Below are positions 53,143 to 61,567 of a DNA stretch of 64,000 nt, one piece after another (position 1 is the stretch's first letter; each line of letters opens with the position of its first letter). Where the stretch lies: the NCBI RefSeq assembly GCF_027625935.1, contig NZ_CP115300.1:8308001-8372000 (forward strand). The letters are read 5' to 3'. Under the pieces are notes generated by a model that saw only the letters and a program-made list of their open reading frames with translations, did no database searches and was not told the DNA's origin. This DNA is from Streptomyces camelliae. Its GTDB lineage: Bacteria > Actinomycetota > Actinomycetes > Streptomycetales > Streptomycetaceae. The position numbers and the translations under genes are program-made.

Positions 53143-55218
53143 GTGACCCCCGATCCCCTCCTCGCCCAGCTCGTTCGTACGGCCCGCTTCACCCGTGGCG
53201 TTTCCGGCCGGTTCACCGTGACGGCGGACGGCCGGACCGTGCTGTATCTGCGCGGTCGTACCGGAGACGACCCCGCCCCCTGCCTGTGGGCGCTCGACCT
53301 CGGCACGGGATCGGAGCGGCTTCTGGCCGATCCCGTCCGGCTGCTCGGTGACGGGCGCGGGACGCGGGGGATCGGCGGGTACGCCACCGATGCGGCGGGC
53401 AGGCTCGTCGCCTTCACGCTGGCGGGGGCCCTGTGGACGGCCGGGGCCGACGGCGGCGAGCCCCGGCGGCTGCCGGCCGCGCGGCCCGTGTCCGATCCGC
53501 GGCCCGATCCCGGCGGTCGCCGTATCGCGTACGTCCGACGCGGCGCACTCCGGGTCGTCCGGGCGGACGGGACCGACGACCGTCCGATCGCCGAACCGGC
53601 CGCCGACGACGTCGAGTTCGGCGTCGCCGAGCACACCGACGCCACGCTCGCCGACGGGCCGCGCGGCCACTGGTGGGCGCCCGACGGCACCGCCCTGCTG
53701 TGCGCCCGCACCGATCGCCGACGGGTACACCGCTGGTACGGCACCGATCCCGCCGACCCGGACCGTCCGCCCCGGATCCGTCGTCACGCTCCCGCGGGCA
53801 CCCCGAACCCCGACGTCACCCTGTGGTTGATCCCGGTCCACGGCAACGCCCCTCGCACGCCGGTGCGTTGGGACCGCGCCGCCTACGAGTACGTCGTCGG
53901 CGCCGGCTGGGACGGGCACGGGCCCTTCGCCGTCGTACAGTCCCGTGACCAGCGCACCGTCCTGCTGCTCGGCATCGATCCGGTGGACGGCCGTACGACG
54001 GTCCTGCACGAGCAACGGGACGCCCGCTGGGTGGAGCTGGTGCCCGGACTGCCCGCCCGCACCGCCTCCGGCGTCCTCCTGGCCCACGCCGACGCGCAGG
54101 GCACCCGGCACCTGACCGCCGACGGCGAGCCGGTCACGCCCGTCGGCCGCCAACTACGGTCCGTACTCGGTGTCGACGGCGACGAGGTGCTGTTCACCGC
54201 CTCGGACGAGCCCACCGAGACCGGCCTGTGGGCATGGCGGCCCGGCACGCGGCCGCGGCGGCTGGGCGAGGGGCCGGGGCTGTACGGGGGCGTGCTGCGC
54301 GGCGGCGTCCTCGTCCGGACCGTCGCGGACACGACCGGCGCCGCCCCGCGCGCCGAGGTGCTGCGCGGCGGGCGGACCGTCGCCACCGTGCCGTCGTACG
54401 CCGAGCGGCCGGTGCCCGCGGTCCGGCGGAGCATGCTGCGACTCGGCCCGAGGGAGCTGCGCGCCGCCCTGTACCTGCCCTCCTGGCATCGGCCGTCGGA
54501 TCACGGGCCGTTGCCCGTGCTGCTCGATCCCTACGGCGGCGCGGCCCGGCAGCGGGTCACCGTCGCGCACACCTGGCAGACCCTGGTGTCACAGTGGTTC
54601 GCCGAGCAGGGCTTCGCCGTGCTCGTGACCGACGGCCGGGGCACTCCGGGGCGCGGGCCCGGGTGGGAACGGGCGGTGTACGGCGACCTGTTCGGGCCGG
54701 TGCTCGACGACCAGGTGAGCGCGCTCGCGGCGGCCGCGCGCACGCACCCCGTGCTCGACCTGAACCGGGTCGGCATCCGCGGCTGGTCCTTCAGCGGTTC
54801 CCTCGCCGTACTCGCCGTACTGCGCCGCCCGGACGTCTTCCGCGCCGCCGTGGCGGGGGCGCCGGTGACCGACCAGCGGCTCTACGACGCCCACTGGCGC
54901 GAGCGAGTCCTCGGCCGGCCGGACGAGCACCCCGAGCGGTACGACGCCTGCTCCCTGCTCCGCGAGGCACCCCGGCTCACCCGGCCCCTGCTGCTTCTGC
55001 ACGGCCTCGCCGACCCCAAGGTCCCGCCCGCCCACACCCTCCGGCTGTCCGACGCACTGCTCACCGCCGGGCGCCCGCACGAGGTGCTGCTCCTGCCCGG
55101 TGCGGGCCACCAGCCGGTGGGCGGTGAGCTGACCGAGAACCTGCTGCGGCACCAGCTCCGCTTCTTGCGGGGGCACTTGGATGCCGGAGTCCCGGATTCC
55201 GTCCGCACCGGTCAGTGA
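53143..55218 (+). CDS. S9-family (DPP IV-like) prolyl oligopeptidase
   Basis: A cytoplasmic serine peptidase of about 691 residues. The N-terminal beta-propeller region (about 20-440) has repeated blades (VTADGRTVLYLRGRTGDDPA, GGYATDAAGRLVAFTLAGAL). The C-terminal alpha/beta hydrolase has GIRGWSFSGSLAVLAVLRRP with nucleophile Ser, LLLHGLADPKVPPAHTLRLS with Asp, and LLPGAGHQPVGG with His. GTG 53143 was preferred to an ATG 57 bases upstream because AAGGGG lies at about 53125; the choice is uncertain. Cleaves short peptides after proline-like residues by family expectation. Confidence 0.9.
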   Translation: MTPDPLLAQLVRTARFTRGVSGRFTVTADGRTVLYLRGRTGDDPAPCLWALDLGTGSERLLADPVRLLGDGRGTRGIGGYATDAAGRLVAFTLAGALWTAGADGGEPRRLPAARPVSDPRPDPGGRRIAYVRRGALRVVRADGTDDRPIAEPAADDVEFGVAEHTDATLADGPRGHWWAPDGTALLCARTDRRRVHRWYGTDPADPDRPPRIRRHAPAGTPNPDVTLWLIPVHGNAPRTPVRWDRAAYEYVVGAGWDGHGPFAVVQSRDQRTVLLLGIDPVDGRTTVLHEQRDARWVELVPGLPARTASGVLLAHADAQGTRHLTADGEPVTPVGRQLRSVLGVDGDEVLFTASDEPTETGLWAWRPGTRPRRLGEGPGLYGGVLRGGVLVRTVADTTGAAPRAEVLRGGRTVATVPSYAERPVPAVRRSMLRLGPRELRAALYLPSWHRPSDHGPLPVLLDPYGGAARQRVTVAHTWQTLVSQWFAEQGFAVLVTDGRGTPGRGPGWERAVYGDLFGPVLDDQVSALAAAARTHPVLDLNRVGIRGWSFSGSLAVLAVLRRPDVFRAAVAGAPVTDQRLYDAHWRERVLGRPDEHPERYDACSLLREAPRLTRPLLLLHGLADPKVPPAHTLRLSDALLTAGRPHEVLLLPGAGHQPVGGELTENLLRHQLRFLRGHLDAGVPDSVRTGQ

Positions 55219-55341
55219 CCGGCATAGGGAAAACCCTCGAATGACCTCGACGTGACTGACATGTGCGGGACAAGACTGCAATCCTTCCCCGGCACACCGC
55301 ACCTCCATGGTGTGCACGCATCCCCGCACGACTCAGCTCGC

Positions 55342-55366
55342 CCGGGCAGCGGACCCGTCTGCCCGG
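55342..55366 (+). promoter_or_regulatory. Inverted repeat in the M4 protease leader
   Basis: CCGGGCAG and CTGCCCGG (8-bp arms, 9-base loop) lie 49 bp before the protease GTG in a 196-bp gap. Possible leader stem or operator; TGACATGTGCGGGACA further upstream is also partly symmetrical. No firm promoter is seen. Confidence 0.4.
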
Positions 55367-55414
55367 CTGTCTGTCACCGGCCGCGACCCGGCGGCCGCAG
55401 CAGGAGGAGTACGA

Positions 55415-57832
55415 GTGAGACCCCACAGACCCGTTCCCCACGCAGGTCGCAAGCGCGCCACGGTCACCGCCGCCGCCCTGATCTCCACCGCGGCCTTCCT
55501 CGCCGTCGGCATCCAGGCCGGCCCGGCCGCCGCCAAGCCCGCGGCACCCCACCCGAGCCCGCTGCGCGCCGGCGGCCTGGAGGCCAGGCTCAGCCCGGCC
55601 CAGCATCAGGCACTGATGGACAGTGCCCGGCAGCAGACCGCCGCCACCGCCCGCACCCTCGGGCTCGGCGCCCAGGAGAAGCTGGTCGTCAAGGACGTCG
55701 TCAAGGACAACGACGGCACCGTGCACACCCGCTACGAGCGCACCTACGCGGGCCTGCCCGTCCTCGGTGGTGACCTCGTCGTGCACACCCCGCCCGCCTC
55801 CCTGGCCAAGGGCACGGTGACCACGACCTACAACAACCAGCACCGGATCAAGGTCGCCTCCACCACCGCGACGTTCACCAAGTCGGCCGCCGAGAGCAAG
55901 GCGCTGAAGACCGCCAAGGCCCTCGACGCCAAGAAGCCCGCCACCGACAGCGCCCGCAAGGTGATCTGGGCCGGCACCGGTACCCCGAAGCTCGCCTGGG
56001 AGACCGTGATCAGCGGCTTCCAGGACGACGGCACGCCCAGCCGGCTGCACGTCATCACCGACGCCACCACCGGCAAGGAACTGCACCGGTACCAGGCGAT
56101 CGAGACCGGTGTGGGCAACACGCACTACAGCGGGCAGGTGACGCTGTCCACGACCCAGTCGGGCTCGACGTACACGCTGACCGACGGCACGCGCGGCGGG
56201 CACAAGACGTACAACCTGAACCACGGCACCTCGGGCACCGGGACGCTGTTCTCGCAGTCCACCGACACCTGGGGCGACGGCACCAACTCCAACGCGGCCA
56301 CCGCGGGCGCCGACGCCGCCTACGGCGCACAGGAGACCTGGGACTTCTACAAGAACACCTTCGGCCGCAGCGGCATCCGCAACGACGGCGTCGCCGCCTA
56401 CAGCCGCGTCCACTACAGCAGCAGCTACGTCAACGCCTTCTGGGACGACAGCTGCTTCTGCATGACCTACGGCGACGGCTCGAACAACAACGACCCCTTG
56501 ACCTCGCTGGACGTGGCCGGCCACGAGATGAGCCACGGCGTCACCGCCAACACCGCCGGGCTCGACTACAGCGGCGAGTCGGGCGGGCTGAACGAGGCGA
56601 CCTCCGACATCTTCGGCACGGGTGTGGAGTTCTACGCCAACAACAGTTCGGACCCCGGTGACTACCTCATCGGCGAGAAGATCGACATCAACGGCAACGG
56701 CACGCCGCTGCGGTACATGGACAAGCCGAGCAAGGACGGCTCGTCGGCGGACAGCTGGTACTCCGGTGTCGGCAACCTCGACGTGCACTACTCCTCGGGC
56801 CCGGCGAACCACATGTTCTACCTGCTGTCCGAGGGCAGCGGCACCAAGGTCATCAACGGCGTGACCTACAACAGCCCGACCTCCGACGGCGTCGCCGTCA
56901 CCGGTATCGGCCGGGCCGCCGCGCTGCAGATCTGGTACAAGGCGCTGACGACGTACATGACGTCGAGCACCGACTACGCCGGCGCCCGCACCGCCGCCCT
57001 CAACGCGGCCGCCGCGCTGTACGGCACCAACTCAACGCAGTACGCGGGCGTCGGCAACGCCTTCGCCGGCATCAACGTGGGCAGCCACATCACCCCGCCG
57101 AGCAGCGGAGTGACGGTCAGCAACCCGGGCAGCCAGACCGCCACCGTGGGGACGGCCGTGAGCCTCCAGGTCCAGGCGAGCAGCACCAACAGCGGCGCGC
57201 TCAGCTACAGCGCCTCCGGCCTGCCCTCGGGTCTGTCGATCAACGGCTCGACCGGCCTGATCACCGGCACGCCGACCACCGCGGGCACGTACAGCACCAC
57301 GGTGACGGTGACCGACTCCACCGGCGCGACCGGCACCGCGACCTTCACCTGGACGGTCAACCCCAGTGGCGGTGGCGGCGGTTGCTCCTCGACCCAGCTG
57401 CTGGCCAACCCCGGCTTCGAGTCGGGCAGCACCGGCTGGACCGCCACCAGCGGCGTCATCACCAACGACACCGGTGAGGCGGCCCACGGCGGCTCGTACA
57501 AGGCCTGGCTGGACGGGTACGGCAGCTCGCACACCGACACCCTGTCCCAGTCGGTGACCATTCCGGCCGGCTGCAAGGCGACCCTGACCTTCTGGCTGCA
57601 CATCGACACCGCCGAGTCCGGCAGCACCGCGTACGACAAGCTGACGGTGAGCGCCGGTTCGACCACCCTGGCGACGTACTCGAACGTCAACGCCGCCTCC
57701 GGGTACACGCAGAAGACCTTCGACCTGTCCTCGCTGGCGGGCCGGACGGTCACCCTGAAGTTCAACGGCGTCGAGGACTCCTCGCTCCAGACCAGCTTCG
57801 TCGTGGACGACACCGCCCTGACGACCAGCTGA
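55415..57832 (+). CDS. Secreted M4-family metalloprotease with Ig-like and C-terminal binding domain
   Basis: An 805-residue thermolysin-type zinc protease. Signal peptide to about residue 40, FTP/PepSY propeptide (about 85-230), then the catalytic domain. The zinc site is AGHEMSHGVTANTAGLDY (His370, Glu371, His374) with GGLNEATSD giving Glu394. A helical M4_C domain follows. After about 565 come an Ig-like putative domain (TVSNPGSQTATVGTAVSLQV) and a galactose-binding-like module (LLANPGFESGSTGWTATSGV). AGGAGGAG lies nine bases before GTG 55415. Secreted protein degradation; its propeptide would be removed on maturation. Confidence 0.93.
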   Translation: MRPHRPVPHAGRKRATVTAAALISTAAFLAVGIQAGPAAAKPAAPHPSPLRAGGLEARLSPAQHQALMDSARQQTAATARTLGLGAQEKLVVKDVVKDNDGTVHTRYERTYAGLPVLGGDLVVHTPPASLAKGTVTTTYNNQHRIKVASTTATFTKSAAESKALKTAKALDAKKPATDSARKVIWAGTGTPKLAWETVISGFQDDGTPSRLHVITDATTGKELHRYQAIETGVGNTHYSGQVTLSTTQSGSTYTLTDGTRGGHKTYNLNHGTSGTGTLFSQSTDTWGDGTNSNAATAGADAAYGAQETWDFYKNTFGRSGIRNDGVAAYSRVHYSSSYVNAFWDDSCFCMTYGDGSNNNDPLTSLDVAGHEMSHGVTANTAGLDYSGESGGLNEATSDIFGTGVEFYANNSSDPGDYLIGEKIDINGNGTPLRYMDKPSKDGSSADSWYSGVGNLDVHYSSGPANHMFYLLSEGSGTKVINGVTYNSPTSDGVAVTGIGRAAALQIWYKALTTYMTSSTDYAGARTAALNAAAALYGTNSTQYAGVGNAFAGINVGSHITPPSSGVTVSNPGSQTATVGTAVSLQVQASSTNSGALSYSASGLPSGLSINGSTGLITGTPTTAGTYSTTVTVTDSTGATGTATFTWTVNPSGGGGGCSSTQLLANPGFESGSTGWTATSGVITNDTGEAAHGGSYKAWLDGYGSSHTDTLSQSVTIPAGCKATLTFWLHIDTAESGSTAYDKLTVSAGSTTLATYSNVNAASGYTQKTFDLSSLAGRTVTLKFNGVEDSSLQTSFVVDDTALTTS

Positions 57833-57848
57833 GCCACCACCCGTACGA

Positions 57849-57880
57849 CGCGGTCCCGCACCCTCGGGCGCGGGACCGCG
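57849..57880. terminator. Bidirectional terminator between protease and GH64
   Basis: Perfect 11-bp arms CGCGGTCCCGC and GCGGGACCGCG with a 10-base loop in the 53-bp space between two convergent genes. Confidence 0.8.
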
Positions 57881-57885
57881 GCATG

Positions 57886-59085
57886 TCAGCTCAGCGGATC
57901 CAGTGTGAGATACGCCTGCTGCGGGTTGCCGTCGTTCACCAGCGACTCCTGGTCGCCGACGTCGTCGAAGGCGAACGCGTAGGCCTTGCCGTCGGCCATC
58001 GCCGCGTGGACCGCGCGGGCGTACTGGTTCGTCACCGCGTCCTGGTAGAAGTCCGAGGGCGTGGTGTCCGGCTGGTTCGAACTGCTCAGCAGCGTCGAGC
58101 GGTTGAAGCCGGCGCACAGCGTGCGGGAGATGGGGCCCCGGACCGTGTCATTCGGTGCGTCGAGCAGCTTGTGGCAGCCGAAGACACTGTCCGCGTCCGG
58201 CTTCTGGAAGCTGGTGACGACCGCGCCCGAGGCGTCGGTGAAGTTCATGACGCCGCCCGAGACCCGCCCGAAGTACCGGGTGCCCGGCTGGTCGGCGAAC
58301 GGTGTCACGGTCAGCGTGCTGTTCGTGTACTTCTGCCAGACCCGGCCCACGTAGTCGTCCATCACGTTCGCCGGCAGCGCCCCGGTCTCCACCCCGTACA
58401 ACGGGGACAGCGCGCGCAGCACGGTGCCGTCGGAGCGGGTCTGGATCAGCCCGGCCCAGCCGCCAGGCTGTGCGCGCAGGGCGTTGAAGAAGCCGGTGTA
58501 GCCACCGGACCTGAGGTGTCCGGTGGTGCTCACACTGCCGTCGGCCCGCCGCACGCCGACCGCGTACGGCGCCGAGAACATGTCCACCTGGGTGCTGTTG
58601 AGCCACAGGCCGGAGTCGTTCAGCGTGTACTCGGACCAGTTGAAGAGGATGTTCCGGTTCGGGTCGGACGGATTCTGCACGGCCGGCTGCACCAGTCCGC
58701 CCGTGGTGAGCCGGAAGTCGAGCTTCTGGCCGTGGGAGAAGTAGATCCGGCCGGAGAACTTCGGGATCCGGATCGTCGTGGACTGCCCGGGGGCCGGGCC
58801 GGCGATGGACACGTCCGGCGCGGGTGTCGGCGGGGTGCCGCCCGCGGGCCAGGCGTGGAAGACGCCGGCCGCGTCGGCCCAGCCCTGCCGCCCGGAGGAC
58901 AGCTGGGTGCCGAGGTCGTAGACGTAGACGGGTTCGGAACGGCCGGAGTTGTTGGTGATGTTCAGCGGGACGGTGTCCGGGACGGCGGCGCCGGCCGGGT
59001 CCGGGACACCGAGGGCGAGCGCCCCGCCGATCAGGGCCGCTGCGGCCGCCAAGGGCAGCGCGGGGCGCGTGAGGTGATGCGGCAC
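57886..59085 (-). CDS. Secreted GH64 beta-1,3-glucanase (laminaripentaose-producing type)
   Basis: A 399-residue exported enzyme that cuts beta-1,3-glucan, as in fungal walls. The signal peptide includes LPLAAAAALIGGALALGV then PDPAGA. VPLNITNNSGRSEPVYVYDL and RIYFSHGQKLDFRL mark the first barrel. The catalytic region has NILFNWSEYTLNDSG and STQVDMFSAPYAVGVRR, which contain the Glu and Asp placed as active residues in this family. There is no carbohydrate-binding module. GTG start at 59085 with AGGAG upstream. A LacI-type palindrome lies about 50 bp upstream. Confidence 0.93.
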   Translation of the reverse strand: MPHHLTRPALPLAAAAALIGGALALGVPDPAGAAVPDTVPLNITNNSGRSEPVYVYDLGTQLSSGRQGWADAAGVFHAWPAGGTPPTPAPDVSIAGPAPGQSTTIRIPKFSGRIYFSHGQKLDFRLTTGGLVQPAVQNPSDPNRNILFNWSEYTLNDSGLWLNSTQVDMFSAPYAVGVRRADGSVSTTGHLRSGGYTGFFNALRAQPGGWAGLIQTRSDGTVLRALSPLYGVETGALPANVMDDYVGRVWQKYTNSTLTVTPFADQPGTRYFGRVSGGVMNFTDASGAVVTSFQKPDADSVFGCHKLLDAPNDTVRGPISRTLCAGFNRSTLLSSSNQPDTTPSDFYQDAVTNQYARAVHAAMADGKAYAFAFDDVGDQESLVNDGNPQQAYLTLDPLS

Positions 59086-59135
59086 TCTCCTACCTCCGTG
59101 TGGGGTCGGGGTCGTACGGATATTGGTCCGTACCT

Positions 59136-59155
59136 GTCTGAGAGCGCTCTCAGAC
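59136..59155. promoter_or_regulatory. 20-bp perfect palindrome upstream of GH64 (LacI-type site)
   Basis: GTCTGAGAGCGCTCTCAGAC is fully self-complementary and has the GAGCGCTC centre typical of LacI-family repressor sites such as the CebR box TGGGAGCGCTCCCA in Streptomyces. It lies 51 bp upstream of the GH64 start. The divergent end of the gap carries no start for another gene. Confidence 0.7.
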
Positions 59156-59237
59156 TCGTGCTGCGCCGCGTGCATGTCAATGCCATGGGCAGACGTGCGC
59201 ACGACGCCCACCGTGTGGCGGGCGCCGTGCGCCGGTG

Positions 59238-59993
59238 TCAGAAGGTGCGCTGGAGCAGGCCGAGCAGGGCCGCCCAGTGGCGGTCGTCGGCCTCCTTGTC
59301 GTACGACGGGGTGTCCGCCTGCGTGTAGCCGTGCTGGGCGCCCGGGTACACCTCGCAGGTGTGCCGGACCCCGGCCTCGGTCAGGGCCTTCTCGAAGCGC
59401 TCGATCTGCTCCGGCGGCAGCGACTGGTCGTTGTCGGCGTGACCGCAGTACACCTCAGCCTTGATGCGCGGGGCACCCAGGTGCGGGCTGGTCGGGTCGT
59501 CGGTGGCGAGCCCGCCGCCGTGGAACCCGGCCGCGGCCGCCACCCGGTCCGGATGCGCCGCCGCCGTCCACAGGGCGAGCCGGGCGCCCATGCAGTAGCC
59601 GGTGACGCCGACCGGACCGTCGGCGACGAGCGGGCTGTCGGCCATCCAGCCCAGATAGGCGGCCGAGTCCCGTTCGATCAGATCCGGGGTCAGCGAGAAG
59701 ACGATCGGACCGAGCTTCTGCCAGATGGTCGGGTCGGCGGCCGGGTCCTTGAACTCGGGCAGGTCCACGACCGGAGACCGGCCGAGGCGGTAGGTCACAT
59801 TGGGCACCAGCACCGTGTAGCCGGCGGCGGCCAGCCGGTCGGCCATCGACTTCAGGTGCGGGCGCAGGCCGTAGGCGTCCTGGTAGAACAGCACACCCGG
59901 ACGGGGGAGCCCGTCCGCGGGGTGGACGAGGTAGGCGTCGGCGACGCCGTCCTCGGTCTGGATGTCGAGGTCGATTCCCTGGACATCGGTCAT
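59238..59993 (-). CDS. Dienelactone hydrolase-family protein
   Basis: A 251-residue alpha/beta hydrolase with the Cys-Asp-His triad of dienelactone hydrolases: GVTGYCMGARLALW, YCGHADNDQSLP and YPGAQHGYTQAD. PRPGVLFYQDAYGLRPHLKS carries the oxyanion region. ATG at 59993. No chlorocatechol or other ring-cleavage genes are near, so the native substrate is unclear; many such proteins are general ester or lactone hydrolases. Confidence 0.9.
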   Translation of the reverse strand: MTDVQGIDLDIQTEDGVADAYLVHPADGLPRPGVLFYQDAYGLRPHLKSMADRLAAAGYTVLVPNVTYRLGRSPVVDLPEFKDPAADPTIWQKLGPIVFSLTPDLIERDSAAYLGWMADSPLVADGPVGVTGYCMGARLALWTAAAHPDRVAAAAGFHGGGLATDDPTSPHLGAPRIKAEVYCGHADNDQSLPPEQIERFEKALTEAGVRHTCEVYPGAQHGYTQADTPSYDKEADDRHWAALLGLLQRTF

Positions 59994-60145
59994 GGTGAGC
60001 AGGCCTCCCTGGAGAATGGGCGCCGGACGGCACTCGCCCCCGGCGCCAGGGCTACGGCCATGCTGTCATGCAAGATCGGTGGCGCCGCACCGGGTGGGCC
60101 GTACGACCGGACGGAGCCGCACCGTTGGGCCGTAGGAGTGGGCCG

Positions 60146-60766
60146 TCACTCGAAGCGGTCGGTGTCCCCGGCGCCCCGCCGGACGATCTCCGCCTCGCCG
60201 CCGGAGAAGTCCACGACGGTGGTCGGCTCGGTGCCGCAGTCGCCGGAGTCCACCACCGCGTCCACCACGTGGTCGAGCCGGTCCTTGATCTCCCAGCCCT
60301 GGGTCAGCGGCTCCTCCTCGTCCGGCAGCAGCAGCGTGCTGGACAGCAGCGGCTCACCCAGCTCCGCCAGCAGCGCCTGGGTGACCACATGGTCGGGGAT
60401 GCGCACGCCCACGGTCTTCTTCTTCGGGTGCAGCAGCTTGCGCGGCACCTCACGGGTCGCCGGGAGGATGAAGGTGTAGCTGCCGGGCGTGGCCGCCTTC
60501 ACCGCCCGGAAGACGTCGTTGTCCACCCGCACGAACTGGCCGAGCTGCGCGAAATCCCGGCACATCAGCGTGAAGTGGTGCCGGTCGTCCAGCTGCCGGA
60601 TGGAACGGATCCGCTCCATGCCGTCCCGGCTGCCCAGCCGGCAGCCCAGCGCGTAACAGGAGTCGGTCGGGTATGCGATGAGCGCGTCCGAGCGCACCGC
60701 GTCCGCGATCTGGGCGATGCTGCGCGGCTGCGGGTTCTCGGGATGCACGTCGAAGTACTTCGCCAT
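60146..60766 (-). CDS. yciO: YciO-type Sua5/YrdC-domain protein
   Basis: A 206-residue protein of the L-threonylcarbamoyladenylate synthase fold. AKYFDVHPENPQPRSIAQIA, IAYPTDSCYALGCRLGSRDG, RQLDDRHHFTLMCRDFAQLG and SYTFILPATREVPRKLL follow the YciO subgroup closely. The fold is shared with TsaC/Sua5, which make threonylcarbamoyl-AMP for tRNA t6A. YciO members probably have a different or auxiliary role. It lacks the C-terminal Sua5 domain. Confidence 0.92.
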   Translation of the reverse strand: MAKYFDVHPENPQPRSIAQIADAVRSDALIAYPTDSCYALGCRLGSRDGMERIRSIRQLDDRHHFTLMCRDFAQLGQFVRVDNDVFRAVKAATPGSYTFILPATREVPRKLLHPKKKTVGVRIPDHVVTQALLAELGEPLLSSTLLLPDEEEPLTQGWEIKDRLDHVVDAVVDSGDCGTEPTTVVDFSGGEAEIVRRGAGDTDRFE

Positions 60767-60861
60767 CCATCGAGCTTATGCCGTCGCCGGGCGCGGCCCG
60801 CGCAGCCGCGGAGGCCTGTGGCGCGCATGCCTGTGACGGCATACCTGTTTGAGATGCCTAT

Positions 60862-60883
60862 GAGGTCATACCGAGGTCATACC
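60862..60883. promoter_or_regulatory. Tandem GAGGTCATACC repeats, remnant operator
   Basis: GAGGTCATACC occurs twice in direct succession, and ATACCTGTT occurs at 60841 and 60880. They lie just upstream of a decayed MarR gene and are probably its old operator/promoter. Confidence 0.45.
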
Positions 60884-60897
60884 TGTTGCGGCAGCCA

Positions 60898-61319
60898 TGC
60901 CCGAACCCAGCGCCTCCCGGCGAGACGTCGACAGCGTCGCCACGCCGCTCGCCGACTGCCTCCCCGCGCTGTACCGAGCCCTGGACCGGCGGGCCGGCCG
61001 CGACTGAAGCCCGACAACGTCAGCGCGCTGGTCTCCCAGCCGGACTCCCGCGGCCACGTACCTTCCACCTCGTCTGCGTTGCCGGGTCCGTCGTGTCCCC
61101 TGACGATCGGCACGATCATCACCGCGCCCAACTTCTTCGTCGTATGACGCCCGTTCAGGCGGGATTGCACACCCTGCCCGCCACGATGTGGCTGGCGGGC
61201 TCCAGGCCACCACCCTGCAGATCGGCGGCGCCCTCGGCACCCCCGCCCTGTGCCTGGTGGGCGCGGTCCTCGCGACGGCCGGGATGCGTGCGGAAGCGGT
61301 GCCGGCCCGGACCGAGTGA
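60898..61319 (+). pseudogene. Decayed MarR regulator and MFS exporter remnant
   Basis: From ATG 60898 a MarR N-terminus (DVDSVATPLADCLPALYRAL then DRRAGRD) stops at once. The next piece, KPDNVSALVSQ, is the recognition helix of the same kind of protein, so about 40-50 residues are missing. Between 61190 and 61319 another fragment, GLQATTLQIGGALGT with LVGAVLATAGMRAEAV, matches the last helices of a DHA2 exporter. So a MarR-MFS pair has been reduced to three pieces. No function remains. Confidence 0.65.
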
Positions 61320-61435
61320 GCCGTTTCCCGCCCCGACCGCCCCGAAAGTCCCTCGCGTTCTCCCGTGTACGTTCCGGATTCCGGGGCATCCGACCTCTGA
61401 GCCGTCCGGGGCACCCCCCGCTCCGGGCGCCGCGT

Positions 61436-61474
61436 CTCCGCCGACGGCCCACCCCCCCCGGGCCGTCGGCGGAG
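61436..61474 (+). terminator. Very strong 15-bp-arm terminator
   Basis: CTCCGCCGACGGCCC (61436-61450) pairs perfectly with GGGCCGTCGGCGGAG (61460-61474) around a 9-base C-rich loop. It follows the decayed exporter and precedes the PucR-like gene. The rest of the gap 61320-61567 shows nothing else. Confidence 0.85.
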
Positions 61475-61567
61475 CCGAGCCCGGGGCAGGGACGCGAGCG
61501 GGCCCCTTCGGGTAACGTGCCGCTGCGTATGCCCAGGTCGAAGCGGAGGCGAGGAGGGGGCGGAGAC

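Noticed and set aside
60898..61008. A 36-residue small gene
   Set aside because: Its sequence matches the start of a MarR protein and is followed by another piece of the same protein, so it is part of a pseudogene.
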